From Anaerolineaceae bacterium (GTDB taxonomy: Bacteria > Chloroflexota > Anaerolineae > Anaerolineales > Anaerolineaceae): DNA of 64,000 nucleotides. A program made the position numbers and the translations under genes. Each line of letters begins with the position of its first letter. Within the stretch, counting starts at the first letter, position 1. The stretch spans positions 1-64,000 of the forward strand of contig PABH01000053.1 of NCBI GenBank assembly GCA_002702705.1. Direction: 5' to 3'. The notes beneath the pieces were generated by a model. It saw nothing but the letters and a program-made list of their open reading frames with translations. It did not search any database and was not told the DNA's origin. This document shows positions 52,297-61,423 of this stretch, piece after piece.

Positions 52297-53571
52297 TTAC
52301 TTTATTAATGAATGAATTGTCATCTGTTTTAATCCAATGAATAGCTTAGTAAAAAAGACGGCAATCAAAACAAAAATAAAAGGATAGAGCGGTAAATAAT
52401 ATCTTTGAAAAGGAATTGGAAAGGCATATAAAATTTCCCCTAAAGCCAATAAAAATAAAATAAGGAAACTAATTTTGTCTATTTGTTTATCCGACAAAAC
52501 AATAATAAACCCAATTATTGAAAGAACAAAAAAAATAATCCCAGGTATAATGCTGCGAAAAACTCCTTGATGAAAAAAGTTTCGATTATATCGTTGAATA
52601 GATGGTTCTAAATAGTCCTCGTAATTTGCAACATCTTGATAGGCGGGTGGAGTGATGTATGTTTGAGCGATAAACCCTACCAACCGTTCAAATGGTGTGT
52701 CTAAAATAAATTCAGGTGATACAAAATGAATGGTTTCAAGCTGAGATTCGAGTAAGGCAGCTCTTTTATCAATCATGATTCTTGCAGCTTCTATTGGGCG
52801 ATTCCAAAGTACTGGATTCAGGAAACCTGTTATTAAAAAGATCAAAATTAGAAAAAGTACAATTTGTTTTAACAAGGACCAAGTAAATTTTGTTTTTATT
52901 AAATAAATTAAAATCGATGCGGGAATTAAGAATAATAAACTTTGTTTTGTATTGATTGCAAAGGCTATTGGAATTGCGCTTAAATAATAAAGATGTGGTT
53001 TTACACTAAAAATCATCCAAATGGAAAGCAGCATAAAAAATAACATCAGGCTTTCAGCCATAGCACGTCTGGTATGTAATAGAATAACGGAATTAAACAT
53101 GAATAATAAACCAGCGATAACAGCGGCTTCAACGGAAAAAAGTTTGCGAGTGATCAAAAACAACAAAAGTACAGAAAATGGATAAACGAGTGAAACTCCA
53201 AAGCGAGCAAAAAACAACAAGGATGGATTTGGAATGGCTGATTGATTGTCTTTCCAGTTTGCACTCCAATTCCAGTCTTTTTGTAGTGTCGGTTGGTTTG
53301 TTAAATGTCTCCAAATTCCGATTGTATAACGAGTTAGTGGAGAATCTAAAAATCGATAGGATTGTTTTTGGTCGTTAGCCGCTTTTTTAGAATAAAATAA
53401 GGAAGATGGTTCTGAAAAAAACAAATCAACATCATCACTCATGAAGATTTGAGTGGATTCATCTGGGTGAAAGGGAACTACATCGAGGTTTATATAATAA
53501 AAAACCATCCAGATAATAAATATTGAGATAAAAAAAATAAATATTGGCTGTTTTTTCAAAAAGGCATACAT
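52297..53571 (-). CDS. GT39/PMT-like membrane glycosyltransferase
   Basis: A 424-residue protein with about ten transmembrane helices and the GT-C acidic pair HPDES in the first outer loop. GT-C enzymes of family 39 use lipid-phosphate-linked sugars on the outer face. Acceptor unknown. Its start ATG shares bases with the divergent ATG 53570; its ribosome binding site is weak. It is the only glycosyltransferase of this set on the minus strand. Confidence 0.78.
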   Translation of the reverse strand: MYAFLKKQPIFIFFISIFIIWMVFYYINLDVVPFHPDESTQIFMSDDVDLFFSEPSSLFYSKKAANDQKQSYRFLDSPLTRYTIGIWRHLTNQPTLQKDWNWSANWKDNQSAIPNPSLLFFARFGVSLVYPFSVLLLFLITRKLFSVEAAVIAGLLFMFNSVILLHTRRAMAESLMLFFMLLSIWMIFSVKPHLYYLSAIPIAFAINTKQSLLFLIPASILIYLIKTKFTWSLLKQIVLFLILIFLITGFLNPVLWNRPIEAARIMIDKRAALLESQLETIHFVSPEFILDTPFERLVGFIAQTYITPPAYQDVANYEDYLEPSIQRYNRNFFHQGVFRSIIPGIIFFVLSIIGFIIVLSDKQIDKISFLILFLLALGEILYAFPIPFQRYYLPLYPFIFVLIAVFFTKLFIGLKQMTIHSLIK

Positions 53572-55207
53572 GTTAAATTCAATTCAAAAGACCTTAAATA
53601 GATTTTTAAATACTCCAATTTTATTTATTATATTGGTAATTGGGGGAATGTGGTTGTTCCGTGGGGTATTATTAATTAACAAGGCATTCCCTTTTAACGC
53701 TGATGAAGCAATTGTTGGTTTGATGGCAAAACATATTTTGGCTGGGGCACGTCCTATTTTTTTTTATGGTCAAGTTTATATGGGGAGTCTGGATGCCTAT
53801 ATAATCTCTATCTTTTTTAATTTATTTGGAACTGAAATTATCTGGATAAGAATTGTTCAAATCATTTTATTTTCAGCGACTTTGATTGAATTTTATATTT
53901 TTATGCAAGTGGTTTTTGAAAAAAAAATTGTATCAATGATTGCTATGTTGTTTTTAGCGTTCCCGGTTGTAAATGTTGTTTTGTACACTACAGTATCTTT
54001 AGGGGGATATGGCGAAGCATTTTTATTGGGTATGACCGATTTGCTTCTAGCCGCAATTTTTGTAAAAACGAATATGGAACAAACCGAAAAACAAAAAAAG
54101 ACCTGGGTTTTGGTAATCCTGGGTTTTTGTATCGGACTTGGTTTGTGGGCTAATGCATTAAGCCTGGTATTTGCTGGTCCAGCAGTAATTTTTATACTAA
54201 GCAATAATTTGAAAAAAAATATTAATGTATGGAAAATCGTAAAACAATTAACTATGATTGTTTTTGGTTTTTTCGCAGGAGCTTTTTTTTGGTTCTACGG
54301 TTTTTTTGCAAATGGTGGAATATTACTTCAAGAGATGTTTGGCAGTGCTGTTTCGGTAGAAACCTTGTCTTTTTGGGAACGCATCATTAATCATCTTCTT
54401 TCTTTTGTTTTATTTGCCCCGACAGTGATTTTTGGCTTTCGTCCTCCCTGGTCAGTAGATGGAATATTGTTGCCATTGATTCCAATTGTAATTTTATTCT
54501 GGATCGTGACGATAAAAAAAGTAAACATATCAACCTTTTCTTATTTCCAAAAATCGGTATTTTTTACCGTTTGCAGTGTGGGATTTCTTTTGTTTGTGGG
54601 TTTTGTTTTTACATCTTTCGGAGTTGATCCATCCGGCAGATACTTTTTACCGTTTGTATTCCTATTGAGTATGCTGGTTGGATTAGCTGGATATTCAAAA
54701 GGATTCGGTAAGATATATACTGGTTTGTTAATACTAGTTTTGTTTTATCAAATTGCTGGCAGTTTAATCTATATGAAACAACAACCAAAAATTACAACCC
54801 AGTTTTTTAGACCTGCACAAGTGCAGCAAGAATACTTACCAGAATTAGTAAGTTTTTTATCAAGCAAAAATGAATTTTTTGGATATAGTAATTATTGGGT
54901 TAGTTATCCATTGGCTTTCTTAAGTGATGAAAAAATTATTAGTGTTCCCAGCCTGCCTTATCATCCCCATCTAACATATACTTCACGCGATAGTAGAATA
55001 AAAGATTATGAAGTTCAGGTTTCCGAAAGCGAACAGGTATTTTATATCACCACAAATAATGAAATGCTTGACCAGGTTTTGCAAACTGGGTTTAAAGAAT
55101 TAGAAGTTCAATATTCATATCAAGAAATTGGAGATTATCATATATACTACGAACTTTCGGAAAAAGTAGAACCCCAACAATTGGCGGCTTATGGACTCTA
55201 TCAATAA
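53570..55207 (+). CDS. GT39-like membrane glycosyltransferase
   Basis: A 545-residue multi-pass protein. The first outer loop has the acidic motif NADEAIVGLMA followed by a GQVYMGS segment, typical of GT39-like enzymes; about eleven helices follow, then a soluble outer C-terminal domain of about 140 residues. AAGG lies six bases before ATG 53570. It overlaps the next gene by 17 bp. Sugar donor and acceptor are unknown. Confidence 0.78.
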   Translation: MLNSIQKTLNRFLNTPILFIILVIGGMWLFRGVLLINKAFPFNADEAIVGLMAKHILAGARPIFFYGQVYMGSLDAYIISIFFNLFGTEIIWIRIVQIILFSATLIEFYIFMQVVFEKKIVSMIAMLFLAFPVVNVVLYTTVSLGGYGEAFLLGMTDLLLAAIFVKTNMEQTEKQKKTWVLVILGFCIGLGLWANALSLVFAGPAVIFILSNNLKKNINVWKIVKQLTMIVFGFFAGAFFWFYGFFANGGILLQEMFGSAVSVETLSFWERIINHLLSFVLFAPTVIFGFRPPWSVDGILLPLIPIVILFWIVTIKKVNISTFSYFQKSVFFTVCSVGFLLFVGFVFTSFGVDPSGRYFLPFVFLLSMLVGLAGYSKGFGKIYTGLLILVLFYQIAGSLIYMKQQPKITTQFFRPAQVQQEYLPELVSFLSSKNEFFGYSNYWVSYPLAFLSDEKIISVPSLPYHPHLTYTSRDSRIKDYEVQVSESEQVFYITTNNEMLDQVLQTGFKELEVQYSYQEIGDYHIYYELSEKVEPQQLAAYGLYQ

Positions 55208-56681
55208 TTCAAATCGAGATCGTTTTATTTTTGTTCTAATATTCTTATTGGTCTTAATGATGGCATTGAGACTTCCATTTGATACAGATTTCTGGTGGCA
55301 TATCCGAGCAGGGCAGGATACATTCTCTTCTGGTAAACCAGTGTTAACCGATTCATACTCATATACAAAGCTTAGTTCGGAATGGATTAATCATTCCTGG
55401 TTAGGTCAGGTGATATTTTATATAACTTTTAACTTGTTTTCTTTTCCTGGGGTGATGGTATTAGTGGCAATGGTTGTAGCTATATCGATTTATTTTATAT
55501 ATAAAACAATGAGTGGTCCTGTTTTGCTAAGAGCATTTATTCTTGTACTTACAGTCGCAATTTCTGCCGTTATATGGGCGCCTCGCCCACAATTATTCAC
55601 CTTTTTATTTCTTGCTATTGAACAATATCTTCTTCAACAAACTCGGAAATTTTCAAAAACAACCATATCTATTGTATTTTTGTTATTTTTTATAGTGTGG
55701 TCAAATCTGCATGCTGGTTTTTCTCTTGGGATATTGTTTTTAGTTTTTTGGTTCCTGGGAAGTTTGATAGACCGTTTTTTGGAACAAAATAACCAATTTT
55801 CATTTAATAAAAATGACCTTTATTGGGTGATTTTAATAATTCTTATATCCCTTGTTGTGATGATAAATCCAAATGGGTGGAATGTGTGGGGGGTTCAGTT
55901 CAATACCATCTCGGTTTCTGTTTTGCAAGACTTAATACCAGAATGGGCATCACCAAATTTCCATGAATTAATTCAACAACCTTTTTTATGGGCTTGGCTT
56001 ATGGTTATATTTTTGGCTTTGGCAATTCCACAACAGATAACTACTGCAAAATCACTGCCATTGTTGCTGTTTGGTTACTTAGGCTTTGTTGCAAGACGGA
56101 ATTTTGGACCCTTTGCGATTTTAGTAACCCCAATTTTAAGCGAATTAGTTCTCGCTTTTTATCTGACTCGATTAAAAGATTCTGTTTGGCTCAGACAAAT
56201 CTTAAGAAGATCAGCTTTTCAAAATAAATCTTTTCGACCCGGTTTGACGAAAGGGATTAATTTGATTTTATTTTCGGTCATATCTTTGGGTTTATTAGGA
56301 AAGTTTGTTTATTTATCCAATTCAGTGATCATAAATTATTATGAAGAGCAGTTATATCCCAAAAAAGCTGTTTTGTGGTTACAAGAAAATAAACTTCCTG
56401 GAAATGGATTAAATGAATATGCTTGGGGTGGTTATATGTATTGGTATCTCCAAGATAACAAAGTGTTTGTAGATGGGCGGACCGATTTATTCGGTGATGA
56501 GATTATTTTAGATTGGTTGGCTTTGGTATCAGGTTCGGAAGACTGGCAGAGAAAAATCAATCAATACGATATTGAATGGGTCTTTTTAGAAAAGGGACGA
56601 CCACTTAATTCACTTTTACTAAATGAAAAGTGGCAGATGGTTTATGAAGATGAAATATCGTTGATTTTACAGGCACCATAA
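55191..56681 (+). CDS. Multi-pass membrane protein, GT-C-like
   Basis: A 496-residue protein with about ten helices. The first loop holds DTDFWWHIRAGQ, an acidic motif in the GT-C position, and DVDW is replaced by a later EYAWGGYMYWYL segment; the C-terminal outer domain includes FVDGRTDLFG. This resembles proteins annotated as GT-C or oligosaccharyl-transferase-like, but the family call is weak. It overlaps the previous gene by 17 bp and the next starts directly after its stop. Confidence 0.6.
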   Translation: MDSINNSNRDRFIFVLIFLLVLMMALRLPFDTDFWWHIRAGQDTFSSGKPVLTDSYSYTKLSSEWINHSWLGQVIFYITFNLFSFPGVMVLVAMVVAISIYFIYKTMSGPVLLRAFILVLTVAISAVIWAPRPQLFTFLFLAIEQYLLQQTRKFSKTTISIVFLLFFIVWSNLHAGFSLGILFLVFWFLGSLIDRFLEQNNQFSFNKNDLYWVILIILISLVVMINPNGWNVWGVQFNTISVSVLQDLIPEWASPNFHELIQQPFLWAWLMVIFLALAIPQQITTAKSLPLLLFGYLGFVARRNFGPFAILVTPILSELVLAFYLTRLKDSVWLRQILRRSAFQNKSFRPGLTKGINLILFSVISLGLLGKFVYLSNSVIINYYEEQLYPKKAVLWLQENKLPGNGLNEYAWGGYMYWYLQDNKVFVDGRTDLFGDEIILDWLALVSGSEDWQRKINQYDIEWVFLEKGRPLNSLLLNEKWQMVYEDEISLILQAP

Positions 56682-57875
56682 ATGAAGAATAAAAATCTAT
56701 CATTAGATATTATTCCATTTCAAAAAATACTGTTAATAATCCTTATTTTTTTCTCGTTAGTAAAAATCTTTGTTGTTCCTTTAGAGCTGCTGCGAGGTTT
56801 CGGTGATATTACACATTTTTATCAGCTTGCACAGATTCCGGGGCTACCGTTTATCGACTATTGGGTCGAATTTCCTCCTATACCCGTTTATTTATTTGAG
56901 TTATTTTATTGGGTTGGAAAAGAAGATTTCCAGAAATTTAGTATTTTGTTTTTGTTTTTTATCTCACTAGTGAATGTTGGAAATTTTTATTTGGTTTCTA
57001 TTATTCTCAATCAGATCGAACCTATCAAAACACAACACAGAAAAAATATAATATTTTTTTACTTAATTGTGATGCTGTTCCTGCCTTATAACTGGTGGTA
57101 TTTTGATGGTTTAACGTTGTTATTTTTATTGCTTGGTATGTCACAATTCCTCAATAAAAAGTTCTTCATGTCTGTAGTTTTTATTTCATTCGGTGTATTA
57201 ACAAAATTATTCCCCTTTTTGTTTTTTGTAGTTTTTATTAAACAAAAAATAGATTGGAAAATTCTAATAAAATCTATCATCCTAATTGTTCTAATAGTTG
57301 GCTTACCTTACTTACTATTTTTTGTTCTTTCTCCTGAAATGACTCGTGCATCTTTGGTATCACAAGCTATGAAAGGGTCTTGGGAGACGATTTGGGCATT
57401 AATAGATGGAAATTATCATACCGGTAATTTTGGACCATTATGGGAACGGCTTGATCCGTCGACTGCATTTAACCAAATTGGTAATACGTCATTGATCGAT
57501 CCAAAAATCACCTTTATATTTTTCGGTTTGTTGGGTTTAATTGGGATTTGGCGAAAAACAATCCATAGACCACGGCAAGTGACTCAATTGGTTTTATTTA
57601 CCTTTTGTATTTTCTTTATTTGGTCGGTTGGCTGGAGTCCTCAATGGGTTTTGTATGTTATTCCATTTTTGTTATTTTCAATCCCAGACCATCGAATTGG
57701 GTTACTTATATCAGTTATATTTATTCTGGTTAATTTTTTTGAATGGCCAATAATAATTGGGTTTCAATGGTTAAATTTATTGCCGATAACGATTTTGATT
57801 CGAACAATTGGCTTTATACTTCTTGCGATTTATCTTTATCGGAAAATGGCGGATGTACAAAAAAATGCGGGGTAA
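56682..57875 (+). CDS. Multi-pass membrane protein, GT87-like
   Basis: A 397-residue protein with about ten helices. The first outer loop has GDITHFYQLAQ and the YWVEFPPIP stretch, as in GT87/mannosyltransferase-like proteins. It begins one base after the preceding stop, so these genes are cotranscribed. Its last 62 bp overlap the convergent nitrilase gene. Sugar and acceptor unknown. Confidence 0.62.
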   Translation: MKNKNLSLDIIPFQKILLIILIFFSLVKIFVVPLELLRGFGDITHFYQLAQIPGLPFIDYWVEFPPIPVYLFELFYWVGKEDFQKFSILFLFFISLVNVGNFYLVSIILNQIEPIKTQHRKNIIFFYLIVMLFLPYNWWYFDGLTLLFLLLGMSQFLNKKFFMSVVFISFGVLTKLFPFLFFVVFIKQKIDWKILIKSIILIVLIVGLPYLLFFVLSPEMTRASLVSQAMKGSWETIWALIDGNYHTGNFGPLWERLDPSTAFNQIGNTSLIDPKITFIFFGLLGLIGIWRKTIHRPRQVTQLVLFTFCIFFIWSVGWSPQWVLYVIPFLLFSIPDHRIGLLISVIFILVNFFEWPIIIGFQWLNLLPITILIRTIGFILLAIYLYRKMADVQKNAG

Positions 57876-58668
57876 TCCGCTCTGTTGGGCTTTGATCGGA
57901 TAAAACAGGAAAATTCTTTCTGGTTTTTTTAACCAAATCGAGGTCAATGGTTTGGGTAACGATTTCCTCATCAGTTGTGGAAAGCTGGATTAACGGATTT
58001 CCATTGGGGTCGGTTATCATACTACTTCCCCCAAAATGGGTGTTACCAATTTTGCCGACAGTGTTTACACCCGCAAAAAAGAATTGATTTTCAATGGATC
58101 TGGCTTGAATCAATTTTGTGAAATGTTCAATTCGTTTGGATGGCCACTGTGCGGGCAAAAGGCATAATTCTACCTTATGATTTGCATAATTTCTAAACAA
58201 ATCAGGAAAACGAAGATCATAACAGATGGATAATCCAAAAATCTGATTGTTTTGATAAACGATGGAAGGTTGTTTTCCGGGCGTAAACCAAACAATTTCA
58301 TTCATTTGTGAAAACAAATGGATTTTTTCATAAGAAGGAATCAAAGTTGCGTTTGGGATAACTAACTCAAATGTATTCGCGTAGTCATCCGAATTATTTC
58401 TATGAATATAGGAACCGCCAATCATAATTTGAAATTCTGTAGAAAGTTGAATGACTTCCCGAATTATTTCTTTGTTCTGTCCGGCGGCATTATCCAAATC
58501 GGGGGTGAAACCAGTACTCCATAATTCAGGCAGTAAAATTAAGTGGGGTGGTTTGATGGATTGGTTAATTGCCAGATTTTTGATAACCATTAATAATTTT
58601 TCAAAGTTTTTTGAACTATTTTCAGGTTGAATATTAATTTGAGCGAGTGTAATTGTAAGGTTTGCCAT
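57814..58668 (-). CDS. Nitrilase-superfamily amidase (omega-amidase-like)
   Basis: A 284-residue carbon-nitrogen hydrolase with the catalytic triad Glu48 (LLPELWSTG), Lys115 (YEKIHLF) and Cys149 (SICYDLRFPDLFR). The segments match omega-amidase/Nit2-type enzymes, which deaminate 2-oxoglutaramate or 2-oxosuccinamate. It is the only gene in this part of the window not related to membrane glycosylation, and its 3' end overlaps the previous gene by 62 bp. ATG 58668 begins MANLTITLAQ. Confidence 0.88.
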   Translation of the reverse strand: MANLTITLAQINIQPENSSKNFEKLLMVIKNLAINQSIKPPHLILLPELWSTGFTPDLDNAAGQNKEIIREVIQLSTEFQIMIGGSYIHRNNSDDYANTFELVIPNATLIPSYEKIHLFSQMNEIVWFTPGKQPSIVYQNNQIFGLSICYDLRFPDLFRNYANHKVELCLLPAQWPSKRIEHFTKLIQARSIENQFFFAGVNTVGKIGNTHFGGSSMITDPNGNPLIQLSTTDEEIVTQTIDLDLVKKTRKNFPVLSDQSPTERITPHFFVHPPFSDKDKSQEV

Positions 58669-58721
58669 AACTGTAGTTTATAATAAAAGCAAATAGAAAA
58701 CGAATCAATGAGGAGTCTATA

Positions 58722-59954
58722 TTGTTTAGAATTGGTAACCAAGCCACAAAAAATTTTTTGTTTTTTATTTTAATGACAGGGTTAATTGTTTTAATGGTTT
58801 GGGGAAATTTTAATTTTGTAAAACAGAACCCAGGCGGTTATGACTTTTTAATTAATTGGATCGGTACTCAAAGTTTAGTAAAAGAAAATTTAAATCCTTA
58901 TTCAGACACTGTCGCTAACAGGATCGAAAAACAAGCCTATGGGAGACAGGCTATTGTGGGTGAGGAAGTAGAATTACGAGTATCATATCCTTTATATTCG
59001 ACTTTTTTATTTTTGCCATTTTCATTAATAAATTACTTTGAGATGGCACGAGCAATGTGGATGACGTTGTCAGAAATTGCTTTGTTTTTTATGGTTATTT
59101 TAAGTTTAAAAATTTCAAACTGGCGGCCTGGAACACTCATTACCGTATTATTATTGATATTCAGTTTATTTTGGTACCATAGTCTAAGGCCATTAATTGC
59201 TGGAAATGCCATCGTATTAATTGCATTTTGTACTGTTTTTGTTTTATTTTTGATAAGCCAAAAACAAGATGAATTGGCTGGTATCTTTTTGGCTTTAACG
59301 ACAATCCAATTTCAGGTGGTGCTAGCATTTATTCTGTTTATATTATTTTGGTCGTTATTTAATCGACGTTGGCGAATTGTATTTTGGTTCTTCGCAACAA
59401 TTATTTTGTTGATGTTATTGAGTTTGTTTTTCAAACCCAATTGGATTATTCTGTATCTTCAAGAAATGTTCCGTGAGCCTGGTTTGCAATTTCCATCAAC
59501 ACCTGCTCAAGCTTTAGATGTATTGTTACCTGGAATTGGATTTCGTATGGGTTTGTTAATTTCAGCTTTATCTGGATTAATTTTGATATTGGAAGCTTTT
59601 TTAGCAAGAGAAGCACGTGGACCGATTCTCGTATGGATAGCCAGTCTGACACTCGTTTTGGGCCAATGGGTCAATATTAAAACTGATCCAACATATTTTC
59701 TGGTTATGCTACCAGCATTATTTATTTCGTTAAAAATGATTCAAGAACGGTGGCCTACCATTGGTCATTGGATAAGTTTGTCAATTTTGCTGGTTTTGTT
59801 TATTGTTCCTTGGTGGATATTTACTGATTTAACGATTTACGGAAGCCAAGTTGTGGAGTCACCGCTTTTGTTTTTTGTTAGTCCAGTGATTTTCATAATT
59901 TTATTATATTGGGTGCGTTGGTGGACAAAAAATCCGATAAAACATACATTGTAA
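58722..59954 (+). CDS. GT87-like membrane glycosyltransferase
   Basis: A 410-residue protein with about eleven helices. The outer-loop segment GGYDFLINWIG then ENLNPYS matches DUF2029/GT87, a family of polyprenyl-phosphate-mannose-dependent mannosyltransferases in Actinobacteria. AGGAG (58711-58715) and TTG 58722 give the start. The end overlaps the next gene by 34-46 bp depending on its start. Donor and acceptor are not determined. Confidence 0.75.
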   Translation: MFRIGNQATKNFLFFILMTGLIVLMVWGNFNFVKQNPGGYDFLINWIGTQSLVKENLNPYSDTVANRIEKQAYGRQAIVGEEVELRVSYPLYSTFLFLPFSLINYFEMARAMWMTLSEIALFFMVILSLKISNWRPGTLITVLLLIFSLFWYHSLRPLIAGNAIVLIAFCTVFVLFLISQKQDELAGIFLALTTIQFQVVLAFILFILFWSLFNRRWRIVFWFFATIILLMLLSLFFKPNWIILYLQEMFREPGLQFPSTPAQALDVLLPGIGFRMGLLISALSGLILILEAFLAREARGPILVWIASLTLVLGQWVNIKTDPTYFLVMLPALFISLKMIQERWPTIGHWISLSILLVLFIVPWWIFTDLTIYGSQVVESPLLFFVSPVIFIILLYWVRWWTKNPIKHTL

Positions 59955-61423
59955 AAATAATTGATTCTCGACCATACTTGGCTTTATCCGTCATCCTTGT
60001 TTTCGCGTTTGTACTGCGTTTATTATTTATTAACAGTCGAGAAATATTTTATGATGATGGATTTAGTTTTTGGTTATCAATCAACTCATTTGGCGATATC
60101 GTGAAGGGGACAGTAGCGGATACCATGCCACCCTTATATTATTTTTTATTACATTTTTGGAGCGATATTTCCTATCAATTATGGTTTTTGCGATTATTAA
60201 ACGTATTGTTAAGTCTGGTACTGCTGTTTTTTATTTATAAACTTACAAGCGCCTGGTTTGGAAAAAAACAGGGTTTGATTTCTGTGTTATTAACAGCAAT
60301 ACTGCCTTTTCAAATCTATCATGCACAAGAATTGCGAATGTATATTTTATTGTGTGTTGGACAGATCGGATATATATATTTTGTTTATCGGTTGGTTTCT
60401 CAAGATGATAATCGTGTGCGAAATGTTTCTTTATCGCTATTTTTTGGATTCATTGCGATGTATTCTCATAATCTGGTAATTTTTGGATTGATCACGGTGA
60501 ATTTATTTTTTTTCTTGGAGAAAAACTTTAAAACTGTCAAAAAGCTGGCTGTAGTTCAGATAGCTTTGTTGGTGGGTTTTATACCTTGGTTAGTTTATTT
60601 ACCTCAACAGATATCGAAAATTCAAACCGCTTTTTGGACACCGAAACCCGGGCTTTTAGAAATTGTACAGGCTGTGCTCTCTTTGTTCTCTTTTTTGCCA
60701 ATGCCTCTTTTATGGGTTATGGTTGTGGCTGTTTTGATTTTTCAGACTTTTGCATTAGTTTTATATTGGACAGTTAAGAACGCAAATAAAAAACGATTGA
60801 TTTTGGTTGGACTGATATTTCTACCAGGTTTGTTCTTATTTCTAATATCTTATTTAATGAGACCTGTCTTTGTTCCCCGAGCACTTATCAGCAGTAGTAT
60901 TTTATTCATCGTTTTAGTAAGCGATTTTGTTGTGAATAACTGGCATAATCAGATTGGAAAATTTGTGTTGTTCAGTCTTGTGATCTCTGCAGGAGTGGGC
61001 TTACCTTATTTTTATCAGTTTGAATCATTCCCCCGTTCCTCTTTTCGAAGCGCAACCCAATATCTTAAAACGACAGTTGATCAAGGCGCATTGATTCTAC
61101 ACGATAATAAACTAAGTTTTTTCCCAATGCATTTTTATGCACCAGACTTGGCGCAATCTTACCTTGCAGATGAACCAGGCTCACATAATGATACATTAGC
61201 TTTACCATCACAGGAAGTAATGGGATTGCTTGCAGAAAAGGATATTAATTCTATCAATTTGGATCAAGATGTATATTTTGTTGTTTTTGATAAAGCAATT
61301 CAAGAATACGAAGTCCAAGGATTGTCTCATCCTGGCCTTATGAGACTAAAAGAAGGCCATCAAATTTTTAAAATAGAACAATTTGGTGATTTATATGTTT
61401 ATTACTTCAAGGTAAAAACATGA
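59909..61423 (+). CDS. GT39-like membrane glycosyltransferase
   Basis: A protein of about 500 residues with some ten helices, the acidic pair FYDDGFSF in the first outer loop and the HAQELRMY segment common in GT39/ArnT-like enzymes, plus a soluble outer C-terminal domain. The start is uncertain: TTG 59909 or GTG 59921, neither with a good ribosome binding site, so translation is probably coupled to the upstream gene. It overlaps the next gene by 4 bp (ATGA). Confidence 0.78.
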   Translation: MGALVDKKSDKTYIVKIIDSRPYLALSVILVFAFVLRLLFINSREIFYDDGFSFWLSINSFGDIVKGTVADTMPPLYYFLLHFWSDISYQLWFLRLLNVLLSLVLLFFIYKLTSAWFGKKQGLISVLLTAILPFQIYHAQELRMYILLCVGQIGYIYFVYRLVSQDDNRVRNVSLSLFFGFIAMYSHNLVIFGLITVNLFFFLEKNFKTVKKLAVVQIALLVGFIPWLVYLPQQISKIQTAFWTPKPGLLEIVQAVLSLFSFLPMPLLWVMVVAVLIFQTFALVLYWTVKNANKKRLILVGLIFLPGLFLFLISYLMRPVFVPRALISSSILFIVLVSDFVVNNWHNQIGKFVLFSLVISAGVGLPYFYQFESFPRSSFRSATQYLKTTVDQGALILHDNKLSFFPMHFYAPDLAQSYLADEPGSHNDTLALPSQEVMGLLAEKDINSINLDQDVYFVVFDKAIQEYEVQGLSHPGLMRLKEGHQIFKIEQFGDLYVYYFKVKT

